In this document: one piece after another, positions 19,133-26,847 of the stretch
Numbering within the stretch: the first letter of the stretch is position 1
Layout of the letters: every line of letters starts with the position of its first letter
NCBI GenBank assembly: GCA_019459485.1
Contig: JAIBEZ010000076.1
Span: 1 to 56,194 of the forward strand
DNA: 56,194 bases
Source of the DNA: Prolixibacteraceae bacterium
Lineage (GTDB): Bacteria; Bacteroidota; Bacteroidia; Bacteroidales; Prolixibacteraceae
Reading direction: 5' to 3'
Translations under genes and position numbers: made by a program
The notes under the pieces: generated by a model
The model's input: only the letters and a program-made list of their open reading frames with translations
Databases searched by the model: none
Told to the model about the DNA's origin: nothing

Positions 19133-19954
19133 ATGATAAGCTTTCCAAATGCCAAAATAAATATCGGTTTATATATTACCGAAAAGCGGCCCGATGGTTT
19201 TCATAACCTCGAAACCGTTTTCTTTCCGGTTGGCTGGAGCGATGCGCTCGAAATTGCTACTTCGGACGAGGTGCAGTTTTCATCGGGTGGAATTCATATT
19301 TCGGGCGATCCGGAGTCGAACCTGGTGATGAAAGCCTATCGGTTACTGCAAAAAGATTTCAACTTGCCATCCCTTAAAATTCATTTACACAAACAAATTC
19401 CATTTGGGGCGGGCCTGGGTGGAGGCTCTGCCGATGGCGCTTTTATGCTTTCATTGCTCAATAAACAGTTCGAATTAAACCTTTCAGGAGAAGAATTAGA
19501 ACGATATGCAGTGCAGCTGGGGAGTGATTGTCCGTTTTTTATTCGCAATACACCGGCTTTTGCCTCCGGAAGAGGCGAAATTATGGAACCGGTGCACCTT
19601 TCGCTTAACGGTATGTTCATATTGCTGGTAAAACCGCCGGTCGAAGTTGCCACCGGAAAAGCTTTTCAGCGGGTTGTTCCAAAAAAGCCTGAAATCTCGT
19701 TAAAATCATTGATTCAACTACCTGTTCAGGAGTGGAAACATAAAATTTTTAATCAGTTCGAACCATCTGTTTTTCAGCAGTATCCGGAGATTGGTGAGGT
19801 CAAGCAATCGTTGTACGATTTGGGAGCTGTTTACGCCTCGATGTCGGGTAGCGGATCGTGCGTTTTTGGCCTTTTTTACGAACTTCCCGATACGTGGAAA
19901 AGTATGTTTCCCGCGCCATTCTTAACATTCAGCCAAGAAATTGAAATCCTTTAA
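19133..19954 (+). CDS. ispE: 4-diphosphocytidyl-2-C-methyl-D-erythritol kinase
   Basis: 273 residues, a GHMP kinase. FPNAKINIGLYITEKRPDGFHNLETV opens the protein (seen in two parts), the ATP loop is PFGAGLGGGSADGA, and SMSGSGSCVFGLF is the third GHMP motif. IspE phosphorylates CDP-ME in the non-mevalonate isoprenoid pathway. It lies 21 bases after the CNNM-type gene. Confidence 0.95.
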   Translation: MISFPNAKINIGLYITEKRPDGFHNLETVFFPVGWSDALEIATSDEVQFSSGGIHISGDPESNLVMKAYRLLQKDFNLPSLKIHLHKQIPFGAGLGGGSADGAFMLSLLNKQFELNLSGEELERYAVQLGSDCPFFIRNTPAFASGRGEIMEPVHLSLNGMFILLVKPPVEVATGKAFQRVVPKKPEISLKSLIQLPVQEWKHKIFNQFEPSVFQQYPEIGEVKQSLYDLGAVYASMSGSGSCVFGLFYELPDTWKSMFPAPFLTFSQEIEIL

Positions 19955-19977
19955 GGTTTAATTAAGATAAGTTTGTC

Positions 19978-20036
19978 TTTTAATTAACTGGTTCCTGTGT
20001 CACTTTCAGGTTACTTTGTAGTCTTAATAGTGAAAA
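19978..20036 (+). promoter_or_regulatory. Upstream block of the first ESWM-repeat gene, duplicated before the second
   Basis: TTTTAATTAACTG (19978-19990) and AGTCTTAATAGTGAAAA (20020-20036) recur as the same 13 bases at 20470-20482 and as AGTCTTATTAGTGAAAA at 20512-20528, ahead of the next gene. The gene and its control region were duplicated together. TTACTTTG at 20011-20018 may be a variant -7 box of the first copy. Confidence 0.5.
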
Positions 20037-20088
20037 CAAAGTAGAACAGAAAACAATCCCGGGACTCGGGAGAAACAACAATTAAAAG

Positions 20089-20355
20089 ATGAACAAAATG
20101 AAAACGAAAATTAGAACAATTATTGGAATGGCTGCACTGGGAATTATTGGTTTTACCAATATCAATGCAACTGCCGACAACAAAAGTATCGTCAACGCTG
20201 AAGTTGTTATGGAAGATGAAAAAATGTTGACCATCGAATCGTGGATGACAGAAGAGAGCTACTGGGCTGCTGAAGAAGTGGAAATTGACACTGTAGCCGT
20301 AGAAGAAGCGCTTGAAGTTGAATCGTGGATGACAAATGAAAGCTTATGGAATTAA
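20089..20355 (+). CDS. Small exported protein with two E-x-W-M repeats
   Basis: 88 residues: an N-terminal signal-like helix (TIIGMAALGIIGFTNINATA) and an acidic mature part with two copies of a short motif, IESWMTEESYW and VESWMTNESLW. I know no domain name for it. A paralogue with three motif copies follows at 20568, and both share upstream sequence. An ATG at 20098 is an equally good start. The tandem paralogy and duplicated control region argue that it is a real gene. Function unknown. Confidence 0.7.
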   Translation: MNKMKTKIRTIIGMAALGIIGFTNINATADNKSIVNAEVVMEDEKMLTIESWMTEESYWAAEEVEIDTVAVEEALEVESWMTNESLWN

Positions 20356-20392
20356 GCTTCTACCCCGAAAAATATGCATTTTCAGCATATTA

Positions 20393-20429
20393 AAAGAGCT
20401 ACACCAAATGGAAGTAGCTCTTTCTTTTT
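20393..20429 (+). terminator. Intrinsic terminator after the first ESWM gene
   Basis: AAAGAGCTAC (20393-20402) pairs with GTAGCTCTTT (20414-20423) across an 11-base loop, followed by CTTTTT. Confidence 0.8.
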
Positions 20430-20567
20430 GTAGTAAAATCCTTTAACATTTCATTAAGACATTTTTACCTTTTAATTAACTGATTTGGAATTAACTATTT
20501 GCCTGTTAGCCAGTCTTATTAGTGAAAATAATTTCTTTAAAACAATCAATAATTAAAAGTTAAAATC

Positions 20568-20972
20568 ATGGAAACAAAAGTCAAAACATTTATCGCAATC
20601 GTTGCTCTGGGAATATTCGGGTTAGCCAATATCAACGCAACAGCCAACAACAAAAGCAAAGTCAGTTACAGTGTTGTTTCAGAAACAGAAAAAAGTATGA
20701 ACATTGAGTCGTGGATGCTTGAAAATGAATTATGGAATCCAGGAACGGACTCCAATCTGGCGGAAACGGAAAAAGCCCTCGAAGTTGAAGCATGGATGCT
20801 AACAGACGAGAAGTTCCTGACACAATTCCTAAAGGAACAAAAACTGGAAATTGAACCATGGATGACAGATGCCGCACTTTTTAGCTCCGCCGAATCCTTT
20901 TCTGAATCAGGGTTTGCCTGCAAAAACTTGAAATATATTCATTTGCACAGACCAATCCGTCACCGCAATTAA
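20568..20972 (+). CDS. Small exported protein with three E-x-W-M repeats (paralogue)
   Basis: 134 residues with the same signal-like start as its neighbour (FIAIVALGIFGLANINATA). Three motif copies follow: IESWMLENELW, VEAWMLTDEKF and IEPWMTDAALF. The last 30 residues (GFACKNLKYIHLHRPIRHRN) are basic and unlike the rest, and the stop overlaps the stop of the ThrE-type gene on the other strand. The original stop may therefore have been lost and the tail may be read-through (inference). Function unknown. Confidence 0.65.
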   Translation: METKVKTFIAIVALGIFGLANINATANNKSKVSYSVVSETEKSMNIESWMLENELWNPGTDSNLAETEKALEVEAWMLTDEKFLTQFLKEQKLEIEPWMTDAALFSSAESFSESGFACKNLKYIHLHRPIRHRN

Positions 20973-21472
20973 ACCACCAACTTTTTATTTTTATTGAATT
21001 TTGATTTTTTAATCGATTCTTTTCTTGACAAAAGCATCGGTATGGCAACTCCTGTTCCGAGTGAAATCAGCACAAACATCATTTTCGCTCCGTTGTTTAC
21101 AGTTTCAATCAAGGTTTGTATATAGGTATCGGTATTTTTCATGCTGGTAAGTGCAATCAGCCCGAGCATCATTTTATAAGCAAAAAGGCCTGGAACCATT
21201 GGAATTACAGCCGGAATGGAAAATATCAACGGTGGGCTTTTCTTGATGTGTGCGGTTTGAATACTCGCGATCCCGATGGCAGTTGCCCCCAGAAACGAAG
21301 CGAAAACAATTCCGAGATCAAAATGCATTACAGAGAATTTGATCAAACCACCCAGGAATCCGAGTGTCCAGATAGTAAAGATGGTGCGGCGCGGAACGTT
21401 AAAAAGAATGGCGAAACCAATGGCTGCAATTCCCGCCCATATACTTTTGATAAAGATGTCTATTATAATCAT
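20969..21472 (-). CDS. Threonine/serine exporter, ThrE C-terminal half (DUF3815 type)
   Basis: 167 residues with about five membrane helices (FIKSIWAGIAAIGFAILFNV, TIWTLGFLGG, ATAIGIASI, PAVIPMVPGLFAYKM). This is the smaller half of the two-part ThrE exporter family; the larger half is encoded just upstream, 1 base apart. Together they would form one amino-acid exporter of the inner membrane. The 3' end touches the convergent ESWM gene by 4 bases. Confidence 0.8.
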   Translation of the reverse strand: MIIIDIFIKSIWAGIAAIGFAILFNVPRRTIFTIWTLGFLGGLIKFSVMHFDLGIVFASFLGATAIGIASIQTAHIKKSPPLIFSIPAVIPMVPGLFAYKMMLGLIALTSMKNTDTYIQTLIETVNNGAKMMFVLISLGTGVAIPMLLSRKESIKKSKFNKNKKLVV

Positions 21473-21473
21473 G

Positions 21474-22241
21474 TCAGAAGTTTAAAATCATTTTAACTGC
21501 GAAAAGGCCCATTGCAATCGAAAAGGCAATCATTAATCCGTTCATGGCGCGAACAATCCCGTTTTGAATGTTTCCATCCATCAGGTCGGATACAGAATTG
21601 ATAAGCGGCACGCCCGGAACCAGGAACAGGACAGAGGTGGCAAAAGCTTTGTCGGGTTGCAGCCCAACATGGAAATGTTCTGCCAGTGCGGCAAATAATG
21701 AGGCGGTAAATGCGGCAAAAAATACGCAGAGATAGGGATTGAATTTCTTTTTCATAGCTTCCTGCCTGACAAACAGCCCGGCGACGGTGGCAAAAAATGC
21801 AACGGCCATTTCAGTGGTTCCTCCGCCAAATATGTGACAGAAGGCAGCGCCCGCCAATCCAACAAAACCCAAAACTACATACCGCGGATAATGTGGCAGC
21901 GATTTTAGGCGGCGAAGTTCTTCGGATATCTGGGCAACAGTCCAGTTTTCCTCCATCACATACCAGCTCAAATGACTGATTCCGCTCACAATCCTGAAAT
22001 TGACGCCATGAGGCGAAATGCGTTTCAGCCGGCTAAAAAAATGTTGCTGATCTTTTTCAATGATGGTAAGCATCAGTGCCCTCTGGGTAATCAGCAGTTC
22101 AACACCATAGCCAAGTCCTTTGGCAACGCGTTCGAGGGTAACCCGTGTTCGGTTGGTGCTGGCGCCCGAACTCATGAGCAATGCCCCGATTTCGAGCAGT
22201 ATATTGCCCACCGATTGGGCATCTTCTTTTAATGTCTTCAT
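21474..22241 (-). CDS. Threonine/serine exporter, ThrE N-terminal half (DUF1212 type)
   Basis: 255 residues. A cytoplasmic N-terminal region (GNILLEIGALLMSSGASTNR, RVAKGLGYGVELLITQ) is followed by about five membrane helices, with FLVPGVPLINSVSDLMDG near the end. This is the standard DUF1212/ThrE pattern. It is first in a two-gene operon with the DUF3815-type half. The 282-base upstream gap carries a long imperfect hairpin built from GGAAGAC words. Confidence 0.82.
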   Translation of the reverse strand: MKTLKEDAQSVGNILLEIGALLMSSGASTNRTRVTLERVAKGLGYGVELLITQRALMLTIIEKDQQHFFSRLKRISPHGVNFRIVSGISHLSWYVMEENWTVAQISEELRRLKSLPHYPRYVVLGFVGLAGAAFCHIFGGGTTEMAVAFFATVAGLFVRQEAMKKKFNPYLCVFFAAFTASLFAALAEHFHVGLQPDKAFATSVLFLVPGVPLINSVSDLMDGNIQNGIVRAMNGLMIAFSIAMGLFAVKMILNF

Positions 22242-22396
22242 TTACAATGTTTTTATTGTAGCTTCAATGGGGGTGCAAAAATAGGCATTTGGTTTTTTTA
22301 AGTTTCTCCTGAATGTTTTAAACCTCACAATTGAACGAAAAGTTCACATTGAAAGTTTTGGTTTTGCTGCGAATTCAATCGGGATAGTGAAAAAAT

Positions 22397-22462
22397 GACC
22401 GAAGACAGAAGTCGGAAGACAGAAGGAGCAATCTTCCGTCTTCCGTCTCCGGACTTCCGTCT
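22397..22462. repeat. Imperfect hairpin of GGAAGAC/GTCTTCC words
   Basis: The left arm repeats GAAGACAGAAGTCGG and GAAGACAGAAGG; the right arm repeats CTTCCGTCTTCCGTC and ACTTCCGTCT. The arms are complementary over most of their length, with AGCAAT near the turn. It sits between divergent genes and codes for nothing. Its make-up from short words echoes the other word-repeats of this window. Confidence 0.6.
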
Positions 22463-22523
22463 AAATACTTTTTGTGCCAATTAAACCTAACTTTGGCGAA
22501 CTTGTTATCCTGAAAAAACAATC

Positions 22524-23204
22524 ATGCCTAAAGCCGAAGAGTATAAAAATAAACCTTTTGAACTTGCTGAAGTTACCATCACCGGAAACGAAGAAATATC
22601 GCCGGGAGTTCACCTGATTTCCTGGAAGCGGACACACGCATTTCAGCCCGGAATGGTGGTGAAGATCACCCTCGATCAGGCTATTGCACCACGAATTTAC
22701 AGTGTTTGCAGCGGAAATGACGAAGCTGAAATCCGCGTACTTTTCAACATTAAGGAAGACGGTATTTTAACGCCCCGTCTGGCTGGAGTGATTCCGGGCA
22801 TGAAAATATGGGCGACCAAACCTTATGGTAGTTTCATAGATAACAAAAAACCGGCATGGTGGATCGCCACCGGAACAGGAATCGCACCGTATTACAGCAT
22901 GTTCCGCTCCGGATTGTCAGAGCATAAAACCCTGATACACGGTGCCCGAAACCTCAATCAGTTCTATTTCGAAGATGAACTCGAATGGGCAATGGGCGAC
23001 CGGTATGTTCGCTGTTGTTCGCAGGAACAGTCGTGCGATGTTTTTCCGGGACGCGTTACCCAATACCTTCAGGAAATAAATGATTTGCCTGCCGATGTCA
23101 ACTACTATCTCTGTGGCAAAGCATTGATGGTTGTTGAGGTGCGCGATTTGCTGATTGCACGGGGCGTTCCGTACGAAAACATTCTGGCCGAAATCTATTT
23201 TTAA
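22524..23204 (+). CDS. Ferredoxin-NADP reductase-type flavoprotein
   Basis: 226 residues: an FAD-binding barrel with PRIYSVCSG (the RxYS motif) and an NAD(P)-binding part with WIATGTGIAPYYSMFRSG and YYLCGKALMVVEVRDLL. Domain order and length fit small ferredoxin/flavodoxin reductases that pass electrons between NADPH and ferredoxin. The electron partner is unknown. TAACTTTG at 22488-22495 is a likely -7 box. Confidence 0.88.
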   Translation: MPKAEEYKNKPFELAEVTITGNEEISPGVHLISWKRTHAFQPGMVVKITLDQAIAPRIYSVCSGNDEAEIRVLFNIKEDGILTPRLAGVIPGMKIWATKPYGSFIDNKKPAWWIATGTGIAPYYSMFRSGLSEHKTLIHGARNLNQFYFEDELEWAMGDRYVRCCSQEQSCDVFPGRVTQYLQEINDLPADVNYYLCGKALMVVEVRDLLIARGVPYENILAEIYF

Positions 23205-23213
23205 TTGATTTTT

Positions 23214-23858
23214 TTATTTCTCGAAATTGAAACCTAACTTCAATCCGGCTACCAAAAGCGAACCTGAGTAACCATTGTCGAACCACGATTGGTTGTACAT
23301 TTCCATCAATTCCAGATTTTTATCCATACTGTACCTGAAGCCAACTCCAAGATAATAATCCACTATAAAAGGTTTATGCCAGGTAATTTGTTTCCCAACA
23401 ACGAAATTTAGAAGTACACGGTTAATTGTTGTGTTAACTTCTTCTGTTCTGTAACTTATGTAATTCGTATCGTATTCAGAATAAGTATATTGAACGCTCT
23501 GGTCGTTTTTAATTCCAAAAAACTGAAGCCCACCGCCATAGGCAAAATAATAGCCATAACGTTCGCTGGGTTCCCTCATGAAATATTTGTGGTGTATTTC
23601 CAGGCCGATACCTCTCATGCTTTTGTAATTGGCATTGGTCATGTTGTTGCCGTCAGTACTGATGAATAGTTCAGGTGAAAATTGCAGCCACGATTTCCGG
23701 TTATTCTGAAGGGTAAACTCATAATCTACACGGAATCCATTCTGAAAAACATATTGCGGAACGATGCTCAGGATTTTTTCGCGTTGAAAAGGTTTTTCAT
23801 CCTGTGCAAAAACGATGGTTGAGGTGAGCAATACAAGTATAACAAGTATGAGTTTCAT
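23214..23858 (-). CDS. Exported outer-membrane beta-barrel-like protein
   Basis: 214 residues with a signal peptide (LILVILVLLTSTIVFAQ). The mature part has alternating aromatic and polar residues (LQFSPELFIST, YGYYFAYGGGLQFFG, YYLGVGFRYSMD) and ends in LGFNFEK, with the near-terminal aromatic usual for outer-membrane barrels. I do not recognise a named family. It follows two LVIVD-type lipoprotein genes at 4 bases, so the three probably form one operon. Confidence 0.65.
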   Translation of the reverse strand: MKLILVILVLLTSTIVFAQDEKPFQREKILSIVPQYVFQNGFRVDYEFTLQNNRKSWLQFSPELFISTDGNNMTNANYKSMRGIGLEIHHKYFMREPSERYGYYFAYGGGLQFFGIKNDQSVQYTYSEYDTNYISYRTEEVNTTINRVLLNFVVGKQITWHKPFIVDYYLGVGFRYSMDKNLELMEMYNQSWFDNGYSGSLLVAGLKLGFNFEK

Positions 23859-23862
23859 AAGA

Positions 23863-24618
23863 TTAGTCTTTTAAAATGGAACTTAGTAGTTTGATTTCGT
23901 TGTTTTTGATTTGATACTGGTAAAACCCATCGTCGCCAATAACCAGCCAATTGTTTCCAAGGCTAATCAAATCGGTGGCATTGATGTTGAATTCGGTCAG
24001 CAGGGTTACGGCTTTCCGGTCTTCAGAAACCTTATATACTTTCAACCCATTGTCGCAAACTACCAGTGTATCGTTTTGGATACTCAGGCCGCGCGGGCTG
24101 TTCATACCTTTGCTTAAAACCATTTTGGGATTTCTCATGTCCGAGATGTCAACTATTTCGAGCAGGTTCGTATTTTGTCCGCAGTTTCCCCACACCGAAT
24201 TCATGGTAACATAGGCAAAATTGCCATCTGCAACAACCGGGTCGCACGAAAAAACATGTTGGTAAAACGACAAACGTTCGGGATTTTCGGGATTTGTAGC
24301 ATCGTAAATGTACATGCCGGTTTGCGAACCTAAAAACAGGTATTTGCCCTGCGGAAAAATGGTTTCGATGCCAAAACCCGGGCTAAACGCTTTCCTGAAT
24401 TTTGGATGCTCCGGGTCGCTGATATCTGCAACTTTTAAATGATCAGATCCCCCAATGGTGTAAAGGTGATCGCCGATGATGGTGAATCCTGCCATTGAGC
24501 CGCCTTGCCCTACTCCTGAACCAGCATCAGAGTATCCGTCAGAACCTCCTTCGTTCATCGAACAGCCAATTCCCAGAAAAATCAGGAAAAGAATGGGTGC
24601 AATTGTTCTCATTTTCAT
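23863..24618 (-). CDS. LVIVD-repeat lipoprotein
   Basis: 251 residues from the ATG at 24618, which overlaps the upstream stop as ATGA; an earlier in-frame start would cost the lipoprotein signal. The signal ends in GIGC. The mature protein has LVIVD-type repeats (LKVADISDPEHPKF, MYIYDATNPENPERL, LEIVDISDMRNPKM), a bacterial beta-propeller family at the cell surface with no defined reaction. The ATGA overlap suggests translational coupling with the smaller relative upstream. Confidence 0.8.
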   Translation of the reverse strand: MKMRTIAPILFLIFLGIGCSMNEGGSDGYSDAGSGVGQGGSMAGFTIIGDHLYTIGGSDHLKVADISDPEHPKFRKAFSPGFGIETIFPQGKYLFLGSQTGMYIYDATNPENPERLSFYQHVFSCDPVVADGNFAYVTMNSVWGNCGQNTNLLEIVDISDMRNPKMVLSKGMNSPRGLSIQNDTLVVCDNGLKVYKVSEDRKAVTLLTEFNINATDLISLGNNWLVIGDDGFYQYQIKNNEIKLLSSILKD

Positions 24619-25118
24619 TGGTTTGAATTGTTGGTTTTCCATGCTACAATGACTGAATTGGCAGGCCGGTTTGCAAATGCATAAGATGGAATGCCCCAGC
24701 CATCGGGAGCGGCCATCTCCGGAAAATAATTTCGGAGCCGTTGACTTACCGAAACCGATGTGAGCGATTCATTAAATTTAATGGCGATCAGGTCAACTGC
24801 ATTGTCGGCGTACAAAACATCGTTTTTCATGGCGATGTCGCGAACTCCATCAATGTGAATAAATCCAATTTTTTCGGGGTTCTCCGGATTGCTGTTGTCG
24901 ATTAAATGAACTCCCTTGTATTTTTCGACGATCATTAACCACGGGGTTTTGTAGTAGATTTTGCCCGGTTCGAGCATTGGTCGTGGCGGTTCGAGCTTTA
25001 CTGCACGTTCCATTTCATCGCGATCCATTAATACCGGAACATAACTCGACGTTGGGTAGAAATCGCTGCAAAGCAATATTGCAGCACTAAACAGCAGAAG
25101 ATACTTAATGATTTTCAT
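24615..25118 (-). CDS. Small LVIVD-repeat lipoprotein
   Basis: 167 residues. The signal peptide MKIIKYLLLFSAAILLCSDF has a plausible lipobox (ILLC). At least one LVIVD-type repeat is clear (GVHLIDNSNPENPEKIGFIH), with a second, weaker one after it (VDLIAIKF). It is too short for a full propeller, so it may pair with the longer LVIVD protein encoded directly downstream with a 4-base ATGA overlap. It is first in a three-gene operon. Confidence 0.7.
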   Translation of the reverse strand: MKIIKYLLLFSAAILLCSDFYPTSSYVPVLMDRDEMERAVKLEPPRPMLEPGKIYYKTPWLMIVEKYKGVHLIDNSNPENPEKIGFIHIDGVRDIAMKNDVLYADNAVDLIAIKFNESLTSVSVSQRLRNYFPEMAAPDGWGIPSYAFANRPANSVIVAWKTNNSNQ

Positions 25119-25281
25119 GTGCTATGTTTTTTGTTTAAAGATGGATTGTCCGGGTCAAAGGTTGCGTCAAATTTATATTAATTTAACAAAATTGATTCTT
25201 TTATTTCTTTTATTTTTGATTGAATTGTTTCTTTATCCGCCAATCACTTGAAGGTTTTAATAAGTTGTACTGATAGTTTTG

Positions 25282-25289
25282 TATTTTTG
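25282..25289 (+). promoter_or_regulatory. -7 box upstream of rlmN
   Basis: TATTTTTG (TAnnTTTG) ends 17 bases before the ATG at 25307. Confidence 0.4.
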
Positions 25290-25306
25290 CCGACGGAAAA
25301 ACAGCT

Positions 25307-26335
25307 ATGATGGAAACAAAAACTCCGCTCTTCGGAAAAACACTCAACGAACTCACCGCTTTGGCGATTGAGCTCGGTCTGCCCAAATTTGCTGGCAAAC
25401 AAATGGCAGAATGGCTCTACCAGAAAGACATTGCATCGATTGAAGAAATGACCAATCTCTCAAAAAAAGCGCGTGAGCTACTGAGCAGTAAGTATGAATT
25501 CGGGCTGGTTGATTCAACCAAAGTTCAGGAAAGTGTTGACGGAACCAAAAAATACCTGTTCCCAACCGCAAAAGGTAAATTTATCGAAACGGCCATGATT
25601 CCCGATGACGATCGCAAAACGGTTTGTGTGTCATCGCAGGTGGGTTGCAAAATGGGCTGTTTGTTTTGCATGACTGGCAAACAGGGTTTTCAGGGGCAAT
25701 TGACTGCCGGCGAAATTGTGAACCAAATCCGGAATATTCCTGAAAGGCACGATATCACCAACATTGTCTATATGGGAATGGGCGAGCCTTTCGACAATCT
25801 GGAAGAAGTGCTGAAAAGCCTCGAAATATTGACTTCGGAATGGGGTTTTGCCATGAGTCCGCGCCGGATCACGGTTTCAACCATTGGGATTGTGCCTGGA
25901 ATGGTGACTTTCCTGAACCAGTCGGAAGCGCATCTGGCAGTGAGTATGCACACTCCGTTCGACGACGAACGTGAAAAACTGATGCCTGTACAAATTGCTT
26001 ATCCACTTGCCGAAGTAATCCGCGAAATAAAAAGCTGGGATTTTGGTCGGCAGCGACGCGTTTCGTTTGAGTACATTGTTTTTAAAGGCCTGAATGATTC
26101 TCCGCGACATGTGCGCGAGCTGGCTCAAATTCTGAATGGCATCAAATGCCGCATTAACCTTATTCGCTTTCATCCAATCCCCGGAACGCCGCTCGAAGGA
26201 ACCGACGAAGCCACCCTTCAGAAATTTAAAGAACAACTCAACGACAAAGGCATTTTAACCACCATCCGCGCCAGCCGCGGTCAGGATATATACGCCGCTT
26301 GCGGGTTGTTGAGTACTAAGGAGATGTTGGGGTAG
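25307..26335 (+). CDS. rlmN: 23S rRNA (adenine-2503-C2)-methyltransferase, radical SAM
   Basis: 342 residues. The cluster motif CKMGCLFCMTG (CxxxCxxC) follows CVSSQVG. GMGEPFDNLEEVLKSL is the SAM-binding region, and the C-terminal AACGLLS holds the second catalytic Cys. All are diagnostic for RlmN, which methylates A2503 of 23S rRNA and A37 of some tRNAs. It is monocistronic, and a 512-base gene-free stretch follows. Confidence 0.96.
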   Translation: MMETKTPLFGKTLNELTALAIELGLPKFAGKQMAEWLYQKDIASIEEMTNLSKKARELLSSKYEFGLVDSTKVQESVDGTKKYLFPTAKGKFIETAMIPDDDRKTVCVSSQVGCKMGCLFCMTGKQGFQGQLTAGEIVNQIRNIPERHDITNIVYMGMGEPFDNLEEVLKSLEILTSEWGFAMSPRRITVSTIGIVPGMVTFLNQSEAHLAVSMHTPFDDEREKLMPVQIAYPLAEVIREIKSWDFGRQRRVSFEYIVFKGLNDSPRHVRELAQILNGIKCRINLIRFHPIPGTPLEGTDEATLQKFKEQLNDKGILTTIRASRGQDIYAACGLLSTKEMLG

Positions 26336-26729
26336 GGTTATCGTTTTTTGTTTCATTTCCAAACCGACGTTTCTTTTCGTTGATCATCGTATTTCTCAGT
26401 CATTCTGAAATCAAAAATATTTCGGGATAAAAGTAACAAAGTTTGGACGAGCCCATCAAATGGTTGGATGGTTATATTGTTTCTATGGTTAAAAGAGGAA
26501 AATCAATTCAATGCAAATATGACTTAATGGGTAAATTGTTTGAGACAAAGCTGCTCTTTCATACGCTCTCACCTTCCATCTTCCCACCTTCACCTGCTTC
26601 CTGCGACTGACCAGTGGCAACTTGCGGCTGGCAAAATCTTCGAATGTGTGTTTTCAATTTGCGGCGCATACAACTTTTTCGTTTCAAATTAGAAGGTTGG
26701 ATGCGCCTTGTGTTACTTGTTAGCCTTCT

Positions 26730-26785
26730 CCCCGGGTTCCGTTTCACTTCACCCGGGGTTATTCATATTTGACTCTTTCAGAGTC
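26730..26785. repeat. REP-like double hairpin
   Basis: CCCCGGGT (26730-26737) pairs with ACCCGGGG (26751-26758) around a 13-base loop. Twelve bases later GACTCT-TTC-AGAGTC (26771-26785) is a perfect small hairpin. Two GC-rich hairpins with a short AT-rich link look like REP/BIME-type extragenic palindromes. I believe I have seen the CCCGGGGTTATTCA element in other Bacteroidota, but this is from memory only. Confidence 0.55.
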
Positions 26786-26816
26786 TCGTGCGCGATCATA
26801 AAATCTGGACCTCTTT

Positions 26817-26846
26817 CTGAACACTGAACATTGCGACTGACCACTG
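26817..26846. repeat. Solo GACTG/AACACTG dispersed repeat
   Basis: It opens with the same 23 bases as the complement of 16420-16442 and continues ACCACTG. It abuts the stop codon of the asparagine-synthetase-like gene. Confidence 0.7.
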
Positions 26847-26847
26847 T

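Larger units (their letters stand above)
26336..26847. other. 512-base gene-free region
   Basis: No convincing coding frame. The stretch 26570-26640 is made of CACCTTC/CTTCC words and one GCGACTGACCAGTG. Further on are a double hairpin (26730-26785) and a solo GACTG/AACACTG repeat (26817-26846). Nothing else was seen. Confidence 0.6.
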
